In this document: in pieces, positions 27,480 to 38,335 of the stretch
Position numbering within the stretch: the first letter of the stretch is position 1
How the letters are laid out: each line of letters begins with the position of its first letter
Assembly (NCBI RefSeq): GCF_001649575.2
Contig: NC_051439.1
Span: 15,096,512 to 15,160,511 of the forward strand
From: Kryptolebias marmoratus
Taxonomy: Eukaryota > Chordata > Actinopteri > Cyprinodontiformes > Rivulidae
Direction of reading: 5' to 3'
DNA: 64,000 nt
The notes under the pieces: generated by a model
What the model saw: the letters and a program-made list of their open reading frames with translations, nothing else
The model's database searches: none
What the model was told of the DNA's origin: nothing
Position numbers and translations under genes: made by a program

Positions 27480-27875
27480 AATTGTGTAAATGCTGCCTTT
27501 AGGTTAGTTTCAGGCTAGTTTTTTAGGTTTTAACTAGGCTTTTTTACTTTTAGCTTCCATTTTGCTACTTTGAGCTAGCCTTTTGCTACTTTTAGCCTTT
27601 GACTATGATTCTGCTATATTTAGCTAACCTTTTGTTATTTTTAGCTTTTGATACTTTTGGATTTCAGCTCATTTTTTTCTACTTTTCCTCTCTGCTTCCT
27701 TTAGTTTTTAGCTAGTCTTTTGTAACTTTTAGCTACTGTTTTGCTGCTTTTAGGTGTTATCTGGCTCTTGCTGCTTTTGCCTACTGTTTTGCTACTTTTA
27801 GTTTTTAGCTGGCACTCTGCTTTAATAACTCAGTTTCAGCTTCTTCAGCAGATTTCAGCAGTCTTTCGGTTCACG
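27480..27875 (+). repeat. Degenerate TTTTAGCTAG-type repeat, copy 1
   Basis: It is an imprecise array of a roughly 20-30-bp motif around 'TTTTGCTACTTTTAGCTTTTAGCTAG', ending in AACTCAGTTTCAGCTTCTTC then AGCAGATTTCAGCA. A second array with the same core and the same 3' flank lies at 38130-38335 in the same orientation, so this is a dispersed repeat with a fixed end and not a local slippage array. Confidence 0.7.
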
Positions 27876-28090
27876 CTGCGTTTTCACAGAAAATGTCTTT
27901 TTTTTTTTTAGAAGTTTCCTCATGATGACTCCATATGCCTTCGAAACAAGACTGCAGCTGTTAAAGTTTTCAGCACATCCTCATCCATGGCACCAAACGG
28001 GCCAAAAGGTCACTGTGTTTCCTTGCTACAGGAAGATGCCCATCTACTCGCCGGTGCAGAAAGCTGGGAAGAGGTGGGGGCCACATAATA

Positions 28091-28101
28091 ACCCCCCCCC
28101 C

Positions 28102-28144
<43 letters not shown>
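28091..28144. repeat. Poly-C plus (AC)n microsatellite
   Basis: A run of C is followed by about 20 AC dinucleotides. Confidence 0.95.
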
Positions 28145-28146
<2 letters not shown>

Positions 28147-28435
28147 AGCAGACAGCACCAACTGCACTCAGCCAGCGGGAGCACGTGGCTTTGTCTTTCA
28201 GCTATTCTTTTGGGTACCAGCTGTGGTCTGAGTGTGGCGAGCGTCAAAGCAAGTGATGCTGCTGCTATAAATATGCGTGAACGAGTGTGAGTAAGTGACA
28301 GCTGTACAGTGGACCAAGGACACGCCGTCTTGGCACTGTCAGGGAGAGCCGGTCCAAAAAAGGCAAATGCAGTGTGAGACGACCCTCGCTGATAAATATG
28401 CATTTGAACCAATTATCACCAAAAAGGCAACAAGG

Positions 28436-28735
28436 TTTTTGCCTCTGGGTGTGGGTTTGTTAGCAAAATATCTCGTGAATCTCTGGATGGATTTCAATAA
28501 AACCTTAAAGTAAGCTTTCAATCCAAGACGGACACCGTGTCCACTTGACTTTAGAAAAAAACTCAACAAAGGCTATAAGTCCGTCAGTTTTGCAGATATT
28601 GACCTAGATTTGGTGTGGCAGTAGCTGAGAGTTGTCTTCAGCACATTCCCTGAGTGCTATCTCCTCCTGTGAGAACTCACAGCATCAGATCGTGTATAAA
28701 TCTTTTACAAGGTTTGACTCAAACATCTAAAATAC
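28436..28735 (+). repeat. Single copy of the ~305-bp unit repeat
   Basis: It is in the same orientation as the 3.5-kb copy: 'TTTGTTAGCAAAATATCTCGTGAA', then 'CAATCCAAGACGG', 'CAGTTTTGCAGATATTGA', 'TTTGGTGTGGCAGTAGCTGAG' and 'CAAGGTTTGACTCAAAC'. One unit only, with no TIR or hairpin visible at its edges. Confidence 0.7.
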
Positions 28736-28886
28736 TTAGGTTGTTATAAAACATCTTCAAATAAGTTCAAATTTCTTCTTAAAGGTATAGATTTTCTGAA
28801 AGTCAAAATAATGGTTCCGACGGAAACTAATTGGATGATAACAACATGCATGTGTAAGAGTGGGGGGGAAACAGAAGTATCCTTGC

Positions 28887-28943
<57 letters not shown>
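28887..28943. repeat. (AT)n(GT)n microsatellite
   Basis: A short AT run passes into about 21 GT dinucleotides. CA/GT repeats also occur at 29157-29178 and 29336-29363. Confidence 0.95.
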
Positions 28944-28945
<2 letters not shown>

Positions 28946-29719
28946 CTTTGTCTGTACACAAGTGTGGACGTGTTTGTGTGCCCTTTTCAAGTGTGACCAC
29001 CTGTCTTTTGTTAAGAAATAAATAAATAAACACAGGCCACACCAGCTGTCCCTGGCAGGCCGTCCCTGCAGAGGTCAAGGGCTCCCACCGCTGGCCTTGT
29101 TGAGGTGCTGGACACTTACAACTTTCCTCTCAACTTCTCTCAAGTACCTCTAAACACTCACACACACACACACACACTCATACACGCACAAAAAGCCCTC
29201 GCTGCCAAATGAGCCCGGCTTTGAGCCTGAGAGAAGAATGTTTTATTACTGAACATATCCCGGCTCGTCACCCTGCAGCTAAGCCCTATCACATGGCCCC
29301 TGCTTTCCATGTGAATGTGTTGCTTCATAAGAATCACACACACACACACACACACACACACACCAGGAAGTTTGAGTCCTGGGTCCCTCATGAAGCAGAT
29401 GTGAGATGTAGGTGACGAGGCCTGCTGCTGTTTACAGTGAGACGTGTCTGCAGCTCTGAGGAGGGCCCTTATTTACAGTCCCATAAGCCGGCTGGGGCTG
29501 TTCGAGTGGTTCTGGATGATCTTGGGAGGACATTGTTTTGTTTTTTGTTTTTTTTTTTGGAACGTTGGAGCTGCCCGACCAGCGCCGCTGTGTCGTCTGT
29601 TTGTGCAGAAAAATACGTGCTGTGGGGAGCTGGGCCAGACAATAGCCTGGCTGAGCTACTACCAACGCACACAATGGAGTGGTGGGATGAGGCTGAGGTT
29701 TGGGGGCCCGTGGTTTTGA

Positions 29720-29794
29720 GGGGGGGGGGGGGGGGGGGGGGNNNNNNNNNNNNNNNNNNNNNNNNNNNNNNNGGGGGGGGGGGGGGGGGGGGGG
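29720..29794. other. Assembly gap inside a G homopolymer
   Basis: Thirty-one N (29742-29772) are flanked on both sides by about 22 consecutive G. The true length is unknown. Poly-Gly or poly-Pro frames read across it are meaningless. Confidence 0.97.
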
Positions 29795-30059
29795 AGTGGA
29801 TGCTGCCCTTGTCTATAACGTGGCGTTCCCAGAGAGCGGGCGAGCTGGGATTTGGGGGAGGGTGGTGGGAACCAGAGCACATCCCGATTGGGATCACGTA
29901 GCAAAGCAGCTGGATTTCTTTCATGGTGCAGCAGGGAAATAATTAAAAGTCTTCGCCATTGAAAATGTCCAGTGAATTGGCATGAAGCTCCTCGATTAGA
30001 CACACACTTGGTCTGTGTGCGAGCGGACGAGTAACGTGTCGTCTGCTCAGGCGAAGTTA

Positions 30060-31000
30060 GTGCAGGGTAATGCATATCGCCCGCCGCCTTTCAAGTTTTG
30101 TTTTGGTCAAACTTTAAAAATAACATTTTAACAGAATTATTTGTGATGTCATCCTCAGAGTATGTATTATAAATAACTCTCAGCTACTACTACAAGCTTA
30201 ATACGGGTTAAACTGAATGAGTTGTAGCCCCTTTTGTGTTGACTAAGTTCAATTAGCTATGGTGGCCATCTTGAATTGGGTTAACTCCAAAAGTTAATCA
30301 GTCCACTGGCTTATTCCATATTTTGCTAACATACTGGGTGAAGTTTTAAGCAAAGATTTATCACAATGAGTAGCACTTAAGAGTATATGTTGTGAACGAC
30401 TCTCAGCTACTACCCCCGCCCAATTCTACTACAACATCTGTAGAGCTGATTGATTTATAGCCATTTTTGTGTTTTCTAAGATCAGCTGGCTGTGGCGGCC
30501 ATCTTGAATTGGATTGGCTGTAAAAGTTAATCAGCTGCACAGGTACATCCACTGAATATTTCCTTGAAGTTTCGTTAAAATCTGTCCGGTGATTCATGGG
30601 GTGTTTTGCTAATAGACAAACAGCGTTGACTCCAAATAAGTAAGAAGGCACGATTTTTTTACCAAGATCTTGTGCGACCTGTTTGAACTCAGAATATGTG
30701 TTGGGGATCAGTCTCAGCTACTGCCATACCACGTTTTAGGTCAATATCTGTAAAATCCATTGAGTTATAGCACTTTTTGTGTTTTTTAATGGTAAGGTGG
30801 CTGTGGCAGCCATCTTGAATTGGGTTGACTCCAAAAGCTAATCAGTTGTAGATGTACATTTAATGATTATTTACTGAAGGGTTCATTAAAATCCATCCAC
30901 TGGTTCATGAGATATGTTGATAACAGACAGATGCACAAACACCCAGAAACGAGCAAAAACACTATCGCCCGCCGCCTTCACCTTTTTATGGTGGGCAGTA
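30060..31000 (-). repeat. About three units of the ~305-bp repeat with terminal hairpin
   Basis: Reverse-orientation units recur at about 310-bp spacing (compare 'TGCTAATAGACA' near 30607 and 'TGATAACAGACAG' near 30917). Each has 'GTGGCxGCCATCTTGAATTGG' and 'AAAAGxTAATCAG'. The 13-mer CGCCCGCCGCCTT occurs at both ends, at 30078 and 30966. At the right end GCCCGCC (30967-30973) can pair with GGTGGGC (30990-30996), allowing one G-T pair, to form a hairpin. It is non-coding. Confidence 0.75.
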
Positions 31001-31882
31001 ATTATCATGCAGGGTTTATCCTCCATTCGAGGGTAATGGCTACAGGTCAGGAGCGCCGTCCTTGAGTTCAGTTTATAGTTTCTGAAGTTTTTTTTTCACG
31101 TTCTGTTGTCTCTGTACACACACAGCCACCGCCTGATTATATTTGCCATGTGCGTCTCCTCCGCAGCACATTTAACCATCAAAGCCTTCTTCCCATTTCC
31201 TATTAAAGCCTAAGCTCCCATTTTCTTTCCCCTGACGAGCTGGACTCTAACGGCTCCGAGAGGAGGAATGGGAAATAAATGAGCGCCACACAGACAGGGG
31301 GAAAGTTGTTCCATTTAATTCTATGCATCATTTCAATAAAGACCTAAATCAAGATTGTCACATCTTCACAGCACACACACACAGGCACACTCCGAAAGCG
31401 CAAAACAAAAGGAAGAAAAGGAAAAAGCACAGTTATAGATCAAAAGTAAATCGTCTCAGAAACTACGCGATGCCAATTCTGCAAGAAGATTGTCCTCTAA
31501 TCTCTACACCACTAACACTGAAGCCTTTGCTTACTATAAAATAGACCTTTTTCTGATTAAAAAAAATTATATTAAATTCTAATGGCACTTCTAAAAAATT
31601 CTATTAAAAAGGTTTGACATGTGGAGGCTTTTTTTTTTAAACCAAATTAAAACCGAGAGTCAAATGTCGCACAAGAAGCATTAATAAATATTTTTCAGGA
31701 TTATACACAATTTCACAGTTGTGACCTGCAGAAGACAGAATTCCAGTATCAGAACAGTAATCTTGTTTTGTTTTTTGTTGTTGTTTTTGTTTTTTAAAGG
31801 ATCATACAGCATGAGTTGGGCAAACAAAGCCCTCGCAGTTGACAATCAGAACCTCATCCTTTCACATTAAATAAAAAAGAAA

Positions 31883-31885
<3 letters not shown>

Positions 31886-31925
<40 letters not shown>
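31886..31925. repeat. (AAT)n microsatellite
   Basis: About 13 tandem AAT units, within the presumed region just beyond the ZBTB42 3' UTR. Confidence 0.95.
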
Positions 31926-31927
<2 letters not shown>

Positions 31928-32014
31928 GAAAGGAACAGATTGTTTAGTTCCCAATAGTATTGCTTTAAAAAAAAAAAACACAAAAATGTTCAGTTGAACA
32001 AAACCAGGAACAAA

Positions 32015-34737
32015 TTTATTCACATCAATTTCAAACCTTCAACGTAATCTTTCACAAAATGTCTCGATATGATTGAAAAACAAACATGAACGTGTTAATA
32101 ACTTCTGTAGCAGCGGGTCACTGCTGCTGGGATGCAAACAAAAAAAGAAAACAAACAAAAAGGTCTTCTCCAGATGCAACACCCATTTGTGTGTCTACAA
32201 GGCACAGTCGGTGACCATCCTGGAGGTATAAATAAAAACAACAAGACAATTCTTTTACATGTCGTTAGTTGGTTTTCTACCGCTGTACACATGTACATTA
32301 CAGAGTCGGACTTGCACCACGTAGAAATGTTCCTTAAAAAGAAAAACATAAAACCTACATTCCTTTGTGCTCTGATTCAAATTACCAGCACAAGTCAACA
32401 GCCGAGTGTGAAACGGATTGTGAAGGGAGTGTTTTTATGCTGACTTCAGGTCAGGAAGATTCCAGTTATTCTGGGAGAAATCCCCTCTCTTTACTTGGCC
32501 TCATTGTGTGTGTTTTGTTTTTAATTTAGTAAAAAAGGAGTGCTCTTTTAATGCCTCCAAACAATTCATGTTTACATCCTCTCTTTGCTAAACACATTTC
32601 TTGCATTCCAGTAGCTTCATTCAATACAGGAGAGTGCACGGAGAAACTCGAAGTGCCTTTTCTCCCCTCAGCGAGGACAGAGACACACAATGATCCCTTG
32701 AGAACTACCTGAAACTTTGAGAGGTGGGGTGGGGAGGTGGGGGGGCGGACAATGCCCGTATTGTCTCGTTTCTTTAGGTAGCCGGTGTCGTATCAGAGAG
32801 GCTGCGCTTGTCAACAACTGTTTCCTGTGGCAGAACAGAAGCGTTTAAAAAAGCGCTCCGATTTGTAGTGAGGCGGAGTTTTTTTAAAAAAAAAAAAAGG
32901 AAGACACCAAGAGACTGGAGCCGCCCGGCTCTCCCAACCACACCTGTAACATGGAAAACAAAAGCCCACTTGATAAATATAATATATATTTACATTAAAT
33001 ACACAAATAAGTAAGAAATAGCAGCCTAGACAATAGTGTTGAAACTATACGCATGCCAAAAACAAGTGCTTCTCTATGTTGAAACAAACAAGGAAAAAAA
33101 AAAAAAAAATCTTGAATACTCTGTAGAGGTTTCTAAACATTATATTAAAATACAATTACAGTAACTTGATTTGCACAGAGAAAAATACCAGAAAAACAAA
33201 ACAGACAGCCCCAACACCAGTTAATGAGTACCAGGATCGCTAGACAAGACAAAAAGTCTTTCAGGCTTAAAGAAAATCAGACCTACAGTAAACCCTGAAC
33301 AGAGTCGAACTAATAAATAAATTCTGATCAAGTCTTCTCAGGACAGATTAGACAAATGGTGTGAACCTTTAGTGCTACGCCTCAGTACGCCTACATGAAC
33401 AGACAGAAGCGGTTCCTGCCATGAAAGGCTTCATCAGTAGTAACTTACACACATACAGTGGTGGGAGAAAGGTTGATTCCAAGTAAAATAAAAAATAAAA
33501 ATCAGTAGATTTAGCAAAACGGCACAAATCAGATGTTCTGATATTGGTTTTGCCCTCACTTCCAGCAGGCAGAGGGTTTCTCCTGAACACAATCAGTGTA
33601 CCTTTTGTGTCATACCAGGAAAGAACAAGGTAATTTCCCCCCCCCCACATTTGCTTTTAACTCAAACGAGTCAACAACATTTAACTCACATGAATTCATC
33701 TTGCGACTTTAACTGAGAGCCCTCGTGGATCAATTCAAGAGTAGATAATTACCTCAGTTAATACCTGGCATGTGGAGTGGAATCTAGATTTGTCTTTTCA
33801 AGGCCTCAAAAGTAAAAACAAAAAAAAAAGACATGGCAATATTGTTTTAGTAAGTACACTAGTTTAAGCATTAAGAATTTCATTAGGCAGCAGTGTTGCA
33901 GACATTAGTTTTTAAACTACTTTCCGACTGTCAGTACAACTTCTTTTAAAGTGGCAAATAATAGAAGGCTAATGGATCAAGATGGGTTCATTCACTCACT
34001 CATCTTGAAAGCTCTAAAAACAGGGGAGAAAAAAGGGGGTATGATGGTCTGCTTGCTTCTTGTCACAAAACATAAAAACTTCATTGTTTTGTTTTTTTTT
34101 AGAAAAATCTACTCACATAAAAACAGTAAAAACCATACTTCCAGTCATCAAACTTCATTAGTTTTTTTTCTTCTTGATGATTAACTTAAAGACTAAACAA
34201 ATCCCCAAAATAAATAATAAAAATTAATGTACAAGTTGAAAACAAACAAACAAACAAACAAAAAAATCATATATTGCTACTTGTGGACGGTTCTGATCTC
34301 CCATGTGCACAAATAAAAGTCTCTCCGACGATTGTGTACAAGCATTAGCTTTCACCCCAGAGGATTTGAACTTAGGATGCTTTTTTCCCTCCCCCTAGCA
34401 AATACACCCCTCCAATAAACTCAACAGATTGACATTAACAAGACAGAAACAATCAAGTGCATCATCTGATTTTGTTAACCTTCAGTGACAAGGCTCCAGC
34501 TGAAACTCCTCCCTCTACCTGACTCAGTCCAGCACAGAAAACAGCTCCAGTTTTTTTTAAGTTGCTACATCTTTCAACTTGAGAAATGCCTCACGGGGTA
34601 GAAATCAAAAAAAAAAAAAAGAAAAAGAAATGCCTCCAAAACAAACAGCCAACATGTGTGCGCTAACAGTGAAAAGAGTTCAGTAGTGTTCAGTGTGTGA
34701 AAAGACAATCTGTCTCATGGCACTGGTGAGAGGGGTT
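32015..34737 (-). other. zbtb42: Presumed ZBTB42 3' UTR
   Basis: About 2.7 kb downstream of the ZBTB42 stop contains no supported coding frame and many short A/T runs. The minus-strand AATAAA at 32015-32020 (TTTATT on +) is the best polyadenylation candidate I can see before the microsatellite and repeats to the left. UTR extent is inferred only from this signal and from the absence of another gene. Confidence 0.45.
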
Positions 34738-36318
34738 CTATCCGATGGCGAGAGTCTTGACAAGGCCACAGTGAAACTTCCTGATGTGGCGGTAAAGGTC
34801 TCCCGACTGAGTGAAGCGCCGTTCACACCACTTACAGGCGTGGGGCTTCTCGCGCGTGTGAACCACAGCGTGCCGACTCAAGTTATGGGAGTACTGGAAG
34901 CTCTTGCCGCACTGTCCGCAGGTGAACGGCTTCTCGCCGGAGTGCGTGCGCTCGTGGCGCTTGAGGGTGTACATGCAGGAGAAGGTCTTGTTGCACTGCA
35001 TGCATGTGGGCACAGAGCCGTCGGGGGACAGCTTGGAGCGGGCGCCGTCCTTCTCTCGGAAGTGCGAGCTGAGGTGCAGCTGCAGCACGTGGGGGCTGGG
35101 GAAGACTTTGCTGCAGAGGGGGCACACGCACACCTGTTGGCCTGGGGGCAGGAGCACCCCGCTGGAGGTGGAGATGTCTGAAGAGGCCAGGTCGTCCTCC
35201 TCCTCCTCCTCGCTGTCCCCCAGCAGCCTGCCCCTCCCGTCTACCTCCCTGCCTGGAGTGCCCTCCCTCCTCCTGCAGGCCTCCCCCTCCTCGTCCATCA
35301 GGTCCTCCTCCTGGGAGAGCAGGGCGGCTGTAGCGCTGTTGTTGCCTGGGAAGAGGGCAGCGAACCCTGTCACCACTGAGCTCCTGGCACTATTCCCAAA
35401 GCGCTGGCTCTCAGGGCTCATCGGCTCACTGTCCTCCTGCTCTGACAGCAAGTCGTGTTCGTCTTTAACAAGTGGCTCAGTGCCCTGCTGCTGGCTGTCG
35501 AGGGCCAGCTGTCCCGAGACGTAGGAGGGGTGTAAGGGATCTCTGCTAGACAGAGGCTTGAAAGACAAATCCAGTGCACAGTCCATGTCATCTGAAGCCC
35601 GGGACCTCTGGGACAGCAATACGGTGGAACTACTGACATCAGCTTTTGTTTTTCCAGCTGTTTGGGCACGGGGCTCGGCCTCTGCTGACACATAATTGAC
35701 ACCTACAAGGTCCGGGGACCTACCAGAGTGACCGTTCGCCTTCTGCCTGCTCTGCGTGGACCTATCACAATCTGTGACAGCCAGCCTGACTTTGCTGTTG
35801 TCCATGTCAAACTCTTCTGCAGGGGGGGCCCTGTGAAGCCCTTGGGGCTGCCGCTGAACGAGCTGCTTACTGTGCAGCTCGCCATCCGAGGAATTTTCCC
35901 TGTCCAGACAGCTGAGTCCCAGGCCCTCTCCGATCTTTTCATCCAGTGAGGAGAGCTCCTTGTCTTTGAGCTTGCCTTTGCACACTTTCACGATATCGTA
36001 CATGTGGAGGTAGCTGGCTGCTGCCAGAACATCCTCCACAGGCAGAGTGCTGAATTCCAACTTCCCCTCATACATAAATTCAAGGAGCAGACTGAAAGCC
36101 GGGGCTGTCACAATGTCACTGTTGAGATGCACAACGTCCCTTTTGTCTAGCTGGTCCCTGTAGAAGAGATGGAAGTACATGCTGCAGGAGGCCAGCACGG
36201 CTCTGTGCGCTTTGAATCGAGCCTGCCCGACAAGAACAGTGCAGTCACAGAGGAAACCTTGGTGACGCTGCTGACTCAGACACTGCAGCAACTGGCGGCT
36301 ATGGTCTGGGAACTCCAT
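34738..36318 (-). CDS. zbtb42: Zinc finger and BTB domain protein 42 (ZBTB42)
   Basis: ZBTB42 is a nuclear BTB/POZ zinc-finger transcriptional repressor related to ZBTB18. The 526-residue frame starts [20 protein letters not shown], the conserved family start. The BTB domain covers about residues 10-115 ([19 protein letters not shown] ... [19 protein letters not shown]). A long acidic linker includes DCALDLSFK and [14 protein letters not shown], close to the corresponding ZBTB42 segments. Four C2H2 fingers follow ([32 protein letters not shown]). The C-terminus [12 protein letters not shown] is short and ZBTB42-like, lacking the longer ZBTB18 tail. An acceptor (minus-strand CAG at 36333-36335) lies 14 bases before the ATG, so upstream frame codons MLPHLLDP... 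are intron. Head-to-head with AKT1. Confidence 0.92.
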   Translation of the reverse strand: MEFPDHSRQLLQCLSQQRHQGFLCDCTVLVGQARFKAHRAVLASCSMYFHLFYRDQLDKRDVVHLNSDIVTAPAFSLLLEFMYEGKLEFSTLPVEDVLAAASYLHMYDIVKVCKGKLKDKELSSLDEKIGEGLGLSCLDRENSSDGELHSKQLVQRQPQGLHRAPPAEEFDMDNSKVRLAVTDCDRSTQSRQKANGHSGRSPDLVGVNYVSAEAEPRAQTAGKTKADVSSSTVLLSQRSRASDDMDCALDLSFKPLSSRDPLHPSYVSGQLALDSQQQGTEPLVKDEHDLLSEQEDSEPMSPESQRFGNSARSSVVTGFAALFPGNNSATAALLSQEEDLMDEEGEACRRREGTPGREVDGRGRLLGDSEEEEEDDLASSDISTSSGVLLPPGQQVCVCPLCSKVFPSPHVLQLHLSSHFREKDGARSKLSPDGSVPTCMQCNKTFSCMYTLKRHERTHSGEKPFTCGQCGKSFQYSHNLSRHAVVHTREKPHACKWCERRFTQSGDLYRHIRKFHCGLVKTLAIG

Positions 36319-36636
36319 TCTTCCTTCATAACCTGACGAAAAACAGGAAAAACAGGATATGGGATCAAGCAAATGAGGCAGCATTTAGAGGGCACAGCGC
36401 AGTGTCAGGCACACCAAAGTGGCCAAAAAGCCGACAGATGTGGACCAAATGACTTCGAAGTGACGACAAACCCCCACTTTTTAAACACAAGCTCAAAGAA
36501 TCTTTTCGGATCTTAATTAGTTAAGGCAGGAAAATCTGTATCTGTCTGTCAACTTTCTCCAACTTGAACATTCCTCCTGGAAGGCACGCTACGCCGCGCT
36601 CACCCACCCATGAATCGCGGCGTAAATAGACCCCCC

Positions 36637-36746
36637 ACCACCACCACCACCACCACCACCACCACCACCTCCCCTCTCCAAATTATTCCCAAGTATTTCA
36701 TGCGCTTCCACCAAATGTGGCCAAAAGTGACGCACCGGCGCCTCTC

Positions 36747-36778
<32 letters not shown>
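36637..36778. repeat. (ACC)n and (CA)n microsatellites, ZBTB42 5' intron
   Basis: About 11 ACC units (36637-36669) and, after 80 bases of unique sequence, about 14 CA units (36751-36778). Confidence 0.9.
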
Positions 36779-36784
<6 letters not shown>

Positions 36785-37591
36785 AACAGCGCTGTTTACA
36801 GGACAAGCAGAGCGGGACTGGGAGTGATAGTCCAGGAGGAGAAGAGGAGGACTGAAGTGAAAAAAATAAGAGCTTGCAGAGTGAGTAAACTGGTGCTCTG
36901 TTTGCTAATTACACTGCAAGCTGTGGAGTCAGCTGCTCTGACATCACCGCAATGGAAACGCTACCTCCAGCTGTGCTCCTCTTTATGCCATATGTTAACG
37001 CAGGCCAGCGCAGTCCAAACAGCAAAAAAGGGGAAAAAACATTATATTTAAATGTTTAACAAAGTCAAAATACGTTTTAAAGTTTCCAATTCGGTTAGTT
37101 TATTACACAAAAGTGCACGGAGGGTTTGATGAAGCCCCTTTGCGCACCCCAGAAACTCCCTGAGATGTTGTCTAAGGTTAAATTAAGACTGAAAACACAC
37201 GAGGAAAAAAAAAAAACATCATCTGAAGTGAGTTGGACATTAAAGTTTAATTGATGCCGACGAAAGCGTACCCAAAAGTCTAATTCTTGCGCAAAGTGGA
37301 CTTTTCGCCCCCGAAAAAAAGAAGAGGAGGAAGAAAGAAAACAGTGTAGCTACATGAGAACCAGGAGGGCCAAGGTCGCGGTAAGCCGAGCTCCGTGTGT
37401 CCGTGCCGGGAGACGCATTGCTGGGAGCCTTTTAAACAGCAGAGGAACTCACAGCAACTGCGCTGAACGGAGCGGCGAGGAGGAGGAGGTGGTGGTGGTG
37501 GTGGTGGTGGTGGAGGAGTAGGAGGAGGAGGGGGCGACACTCTCTTAACTTTCGCTTTATCCCGTTTCAAAGCGCAAAAAAAGCGGCCACA

Positions 37592-37984
37592 CTTACATGT
37601 ACTCCCGCCCGGTTCGTCGTCTTCTTTCTCTCCTACGAGCCCCGGTGTCCTCTCATGATGTGCGGCCAGATGTTCGCGTCTCCTCGCGCCGTCTTCTTGA
37701 GCTCCCCAGTCCCGACCCTGGGAAGGCAGGCAGGCAGGCTGGCTGCACTCACAGCGCTGCTGTGTGTCAGGCAGGTTGATAATGGCACAAGTCTCGCGAG
37801 AACACGCCCGCCACAATAATAAGTTCTGTAGCTGCTGCGAGAACTCATACAGCGGCAGCAAGTAGCAGAGGAGGGGACGGCGACTCTTATTAAAACACCT
37901 GTCCCGCGGACAGGAGTGGCTTTCAGGGTGATAAATGTCTTCAGCCGGAGCTGCTGATGAATGAGAGACGGTTTTCGCACTCAA
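37592..37984 (-). promoter_or_regulatory. zbtb42: Probable first exon and promoter of ZBTB42
   Basis: On the minus strand a strong donor (ACAT then GTAAGTG, junction near 37600) ends a GC-rich stretch. Splicing it to the acceptor at 36332 keeps an open frame into the ZBTB42 CDS. The perfect palindrome TCTCGCGAGA at 37792-37801 is a known TATA-less promoter motif usually close to the start site. I infer transcription start downstream (leftward) of it, giving a leader exon of roughly 100-200 bases. No transcript evidence is available to me. Confidence 0.5.
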
Positions 37985-38129
37985 AAAGTGGTTATTTTTT
38001 TCACGTAAACTGCGTGGCTTAAATGTCAGTCTAAATTACAGTTTTTAAAAATAGAGGTTTTATTTTTTTACTTTTATTTGCTCTGGCTTTAATTATATGA
38101 ATGTTGATTCAGGTGGTATAGCTTATAGT

Positions 38130-38335
38130 TAAACATTTCCTACTTTTAGCTAGCATTTTGCTACTTTTAGCTTTTATGTAGCTTTCTGCTTATTTTAGCT
38201 AGCATTTTGTGTCTTTTAGCTTTTATCTAGCATTCTGATTTTTTTTAGCTTTTAGCTAGTGTTCTGCTTTTTTTAGCTTTTAGCTAGTGTTCTATTTGTT
38301 TTAACTTAACTCAGTTTCAGCTTCTCCAGCACTCA
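38130..38335 (+). repeat. Degenerate TTTTAGCTAG-type repeat, copy 2
   Basis: It repeats the motif of 27480-27875 (CTAGCATTTTGCTACTTTTA, GCTTTTAGCTAGTGTTCTGC) and ends in AACTCAGTTTCAGCTTCTCC, matching the 3' flank of copy 1. Confidence 0.7.

Noticed and set aside
28091..29363. Closely spaced direct repeats considered as a CRISPR-like array
   Set aside because: They are CA/GT microsatellites with no uniform spacers, and the genome is a vertebrate's.
29437..29924. Open frames of 138-154 codons crossing the N gap
   Set aside because: They depend on poly-G and on N being read as coding. They are artefacts of the gap.
36319..36384. Upstream ATG giving ZBTB42 22 extra residues
   Set aside because: The extra codons lie in a pyrimidine-rich tract ending in CAG, i.e. 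an intron acceptor, and the family starts at MEFP.
37280..37984. 234-codon minus-strand frame as a separate gene
   Set aside because: Its middle part is better explained as ZBTB42 leader exon plus intron sequence (donor near 37600), and the rest is a triplet-repeat polyproline stretch.
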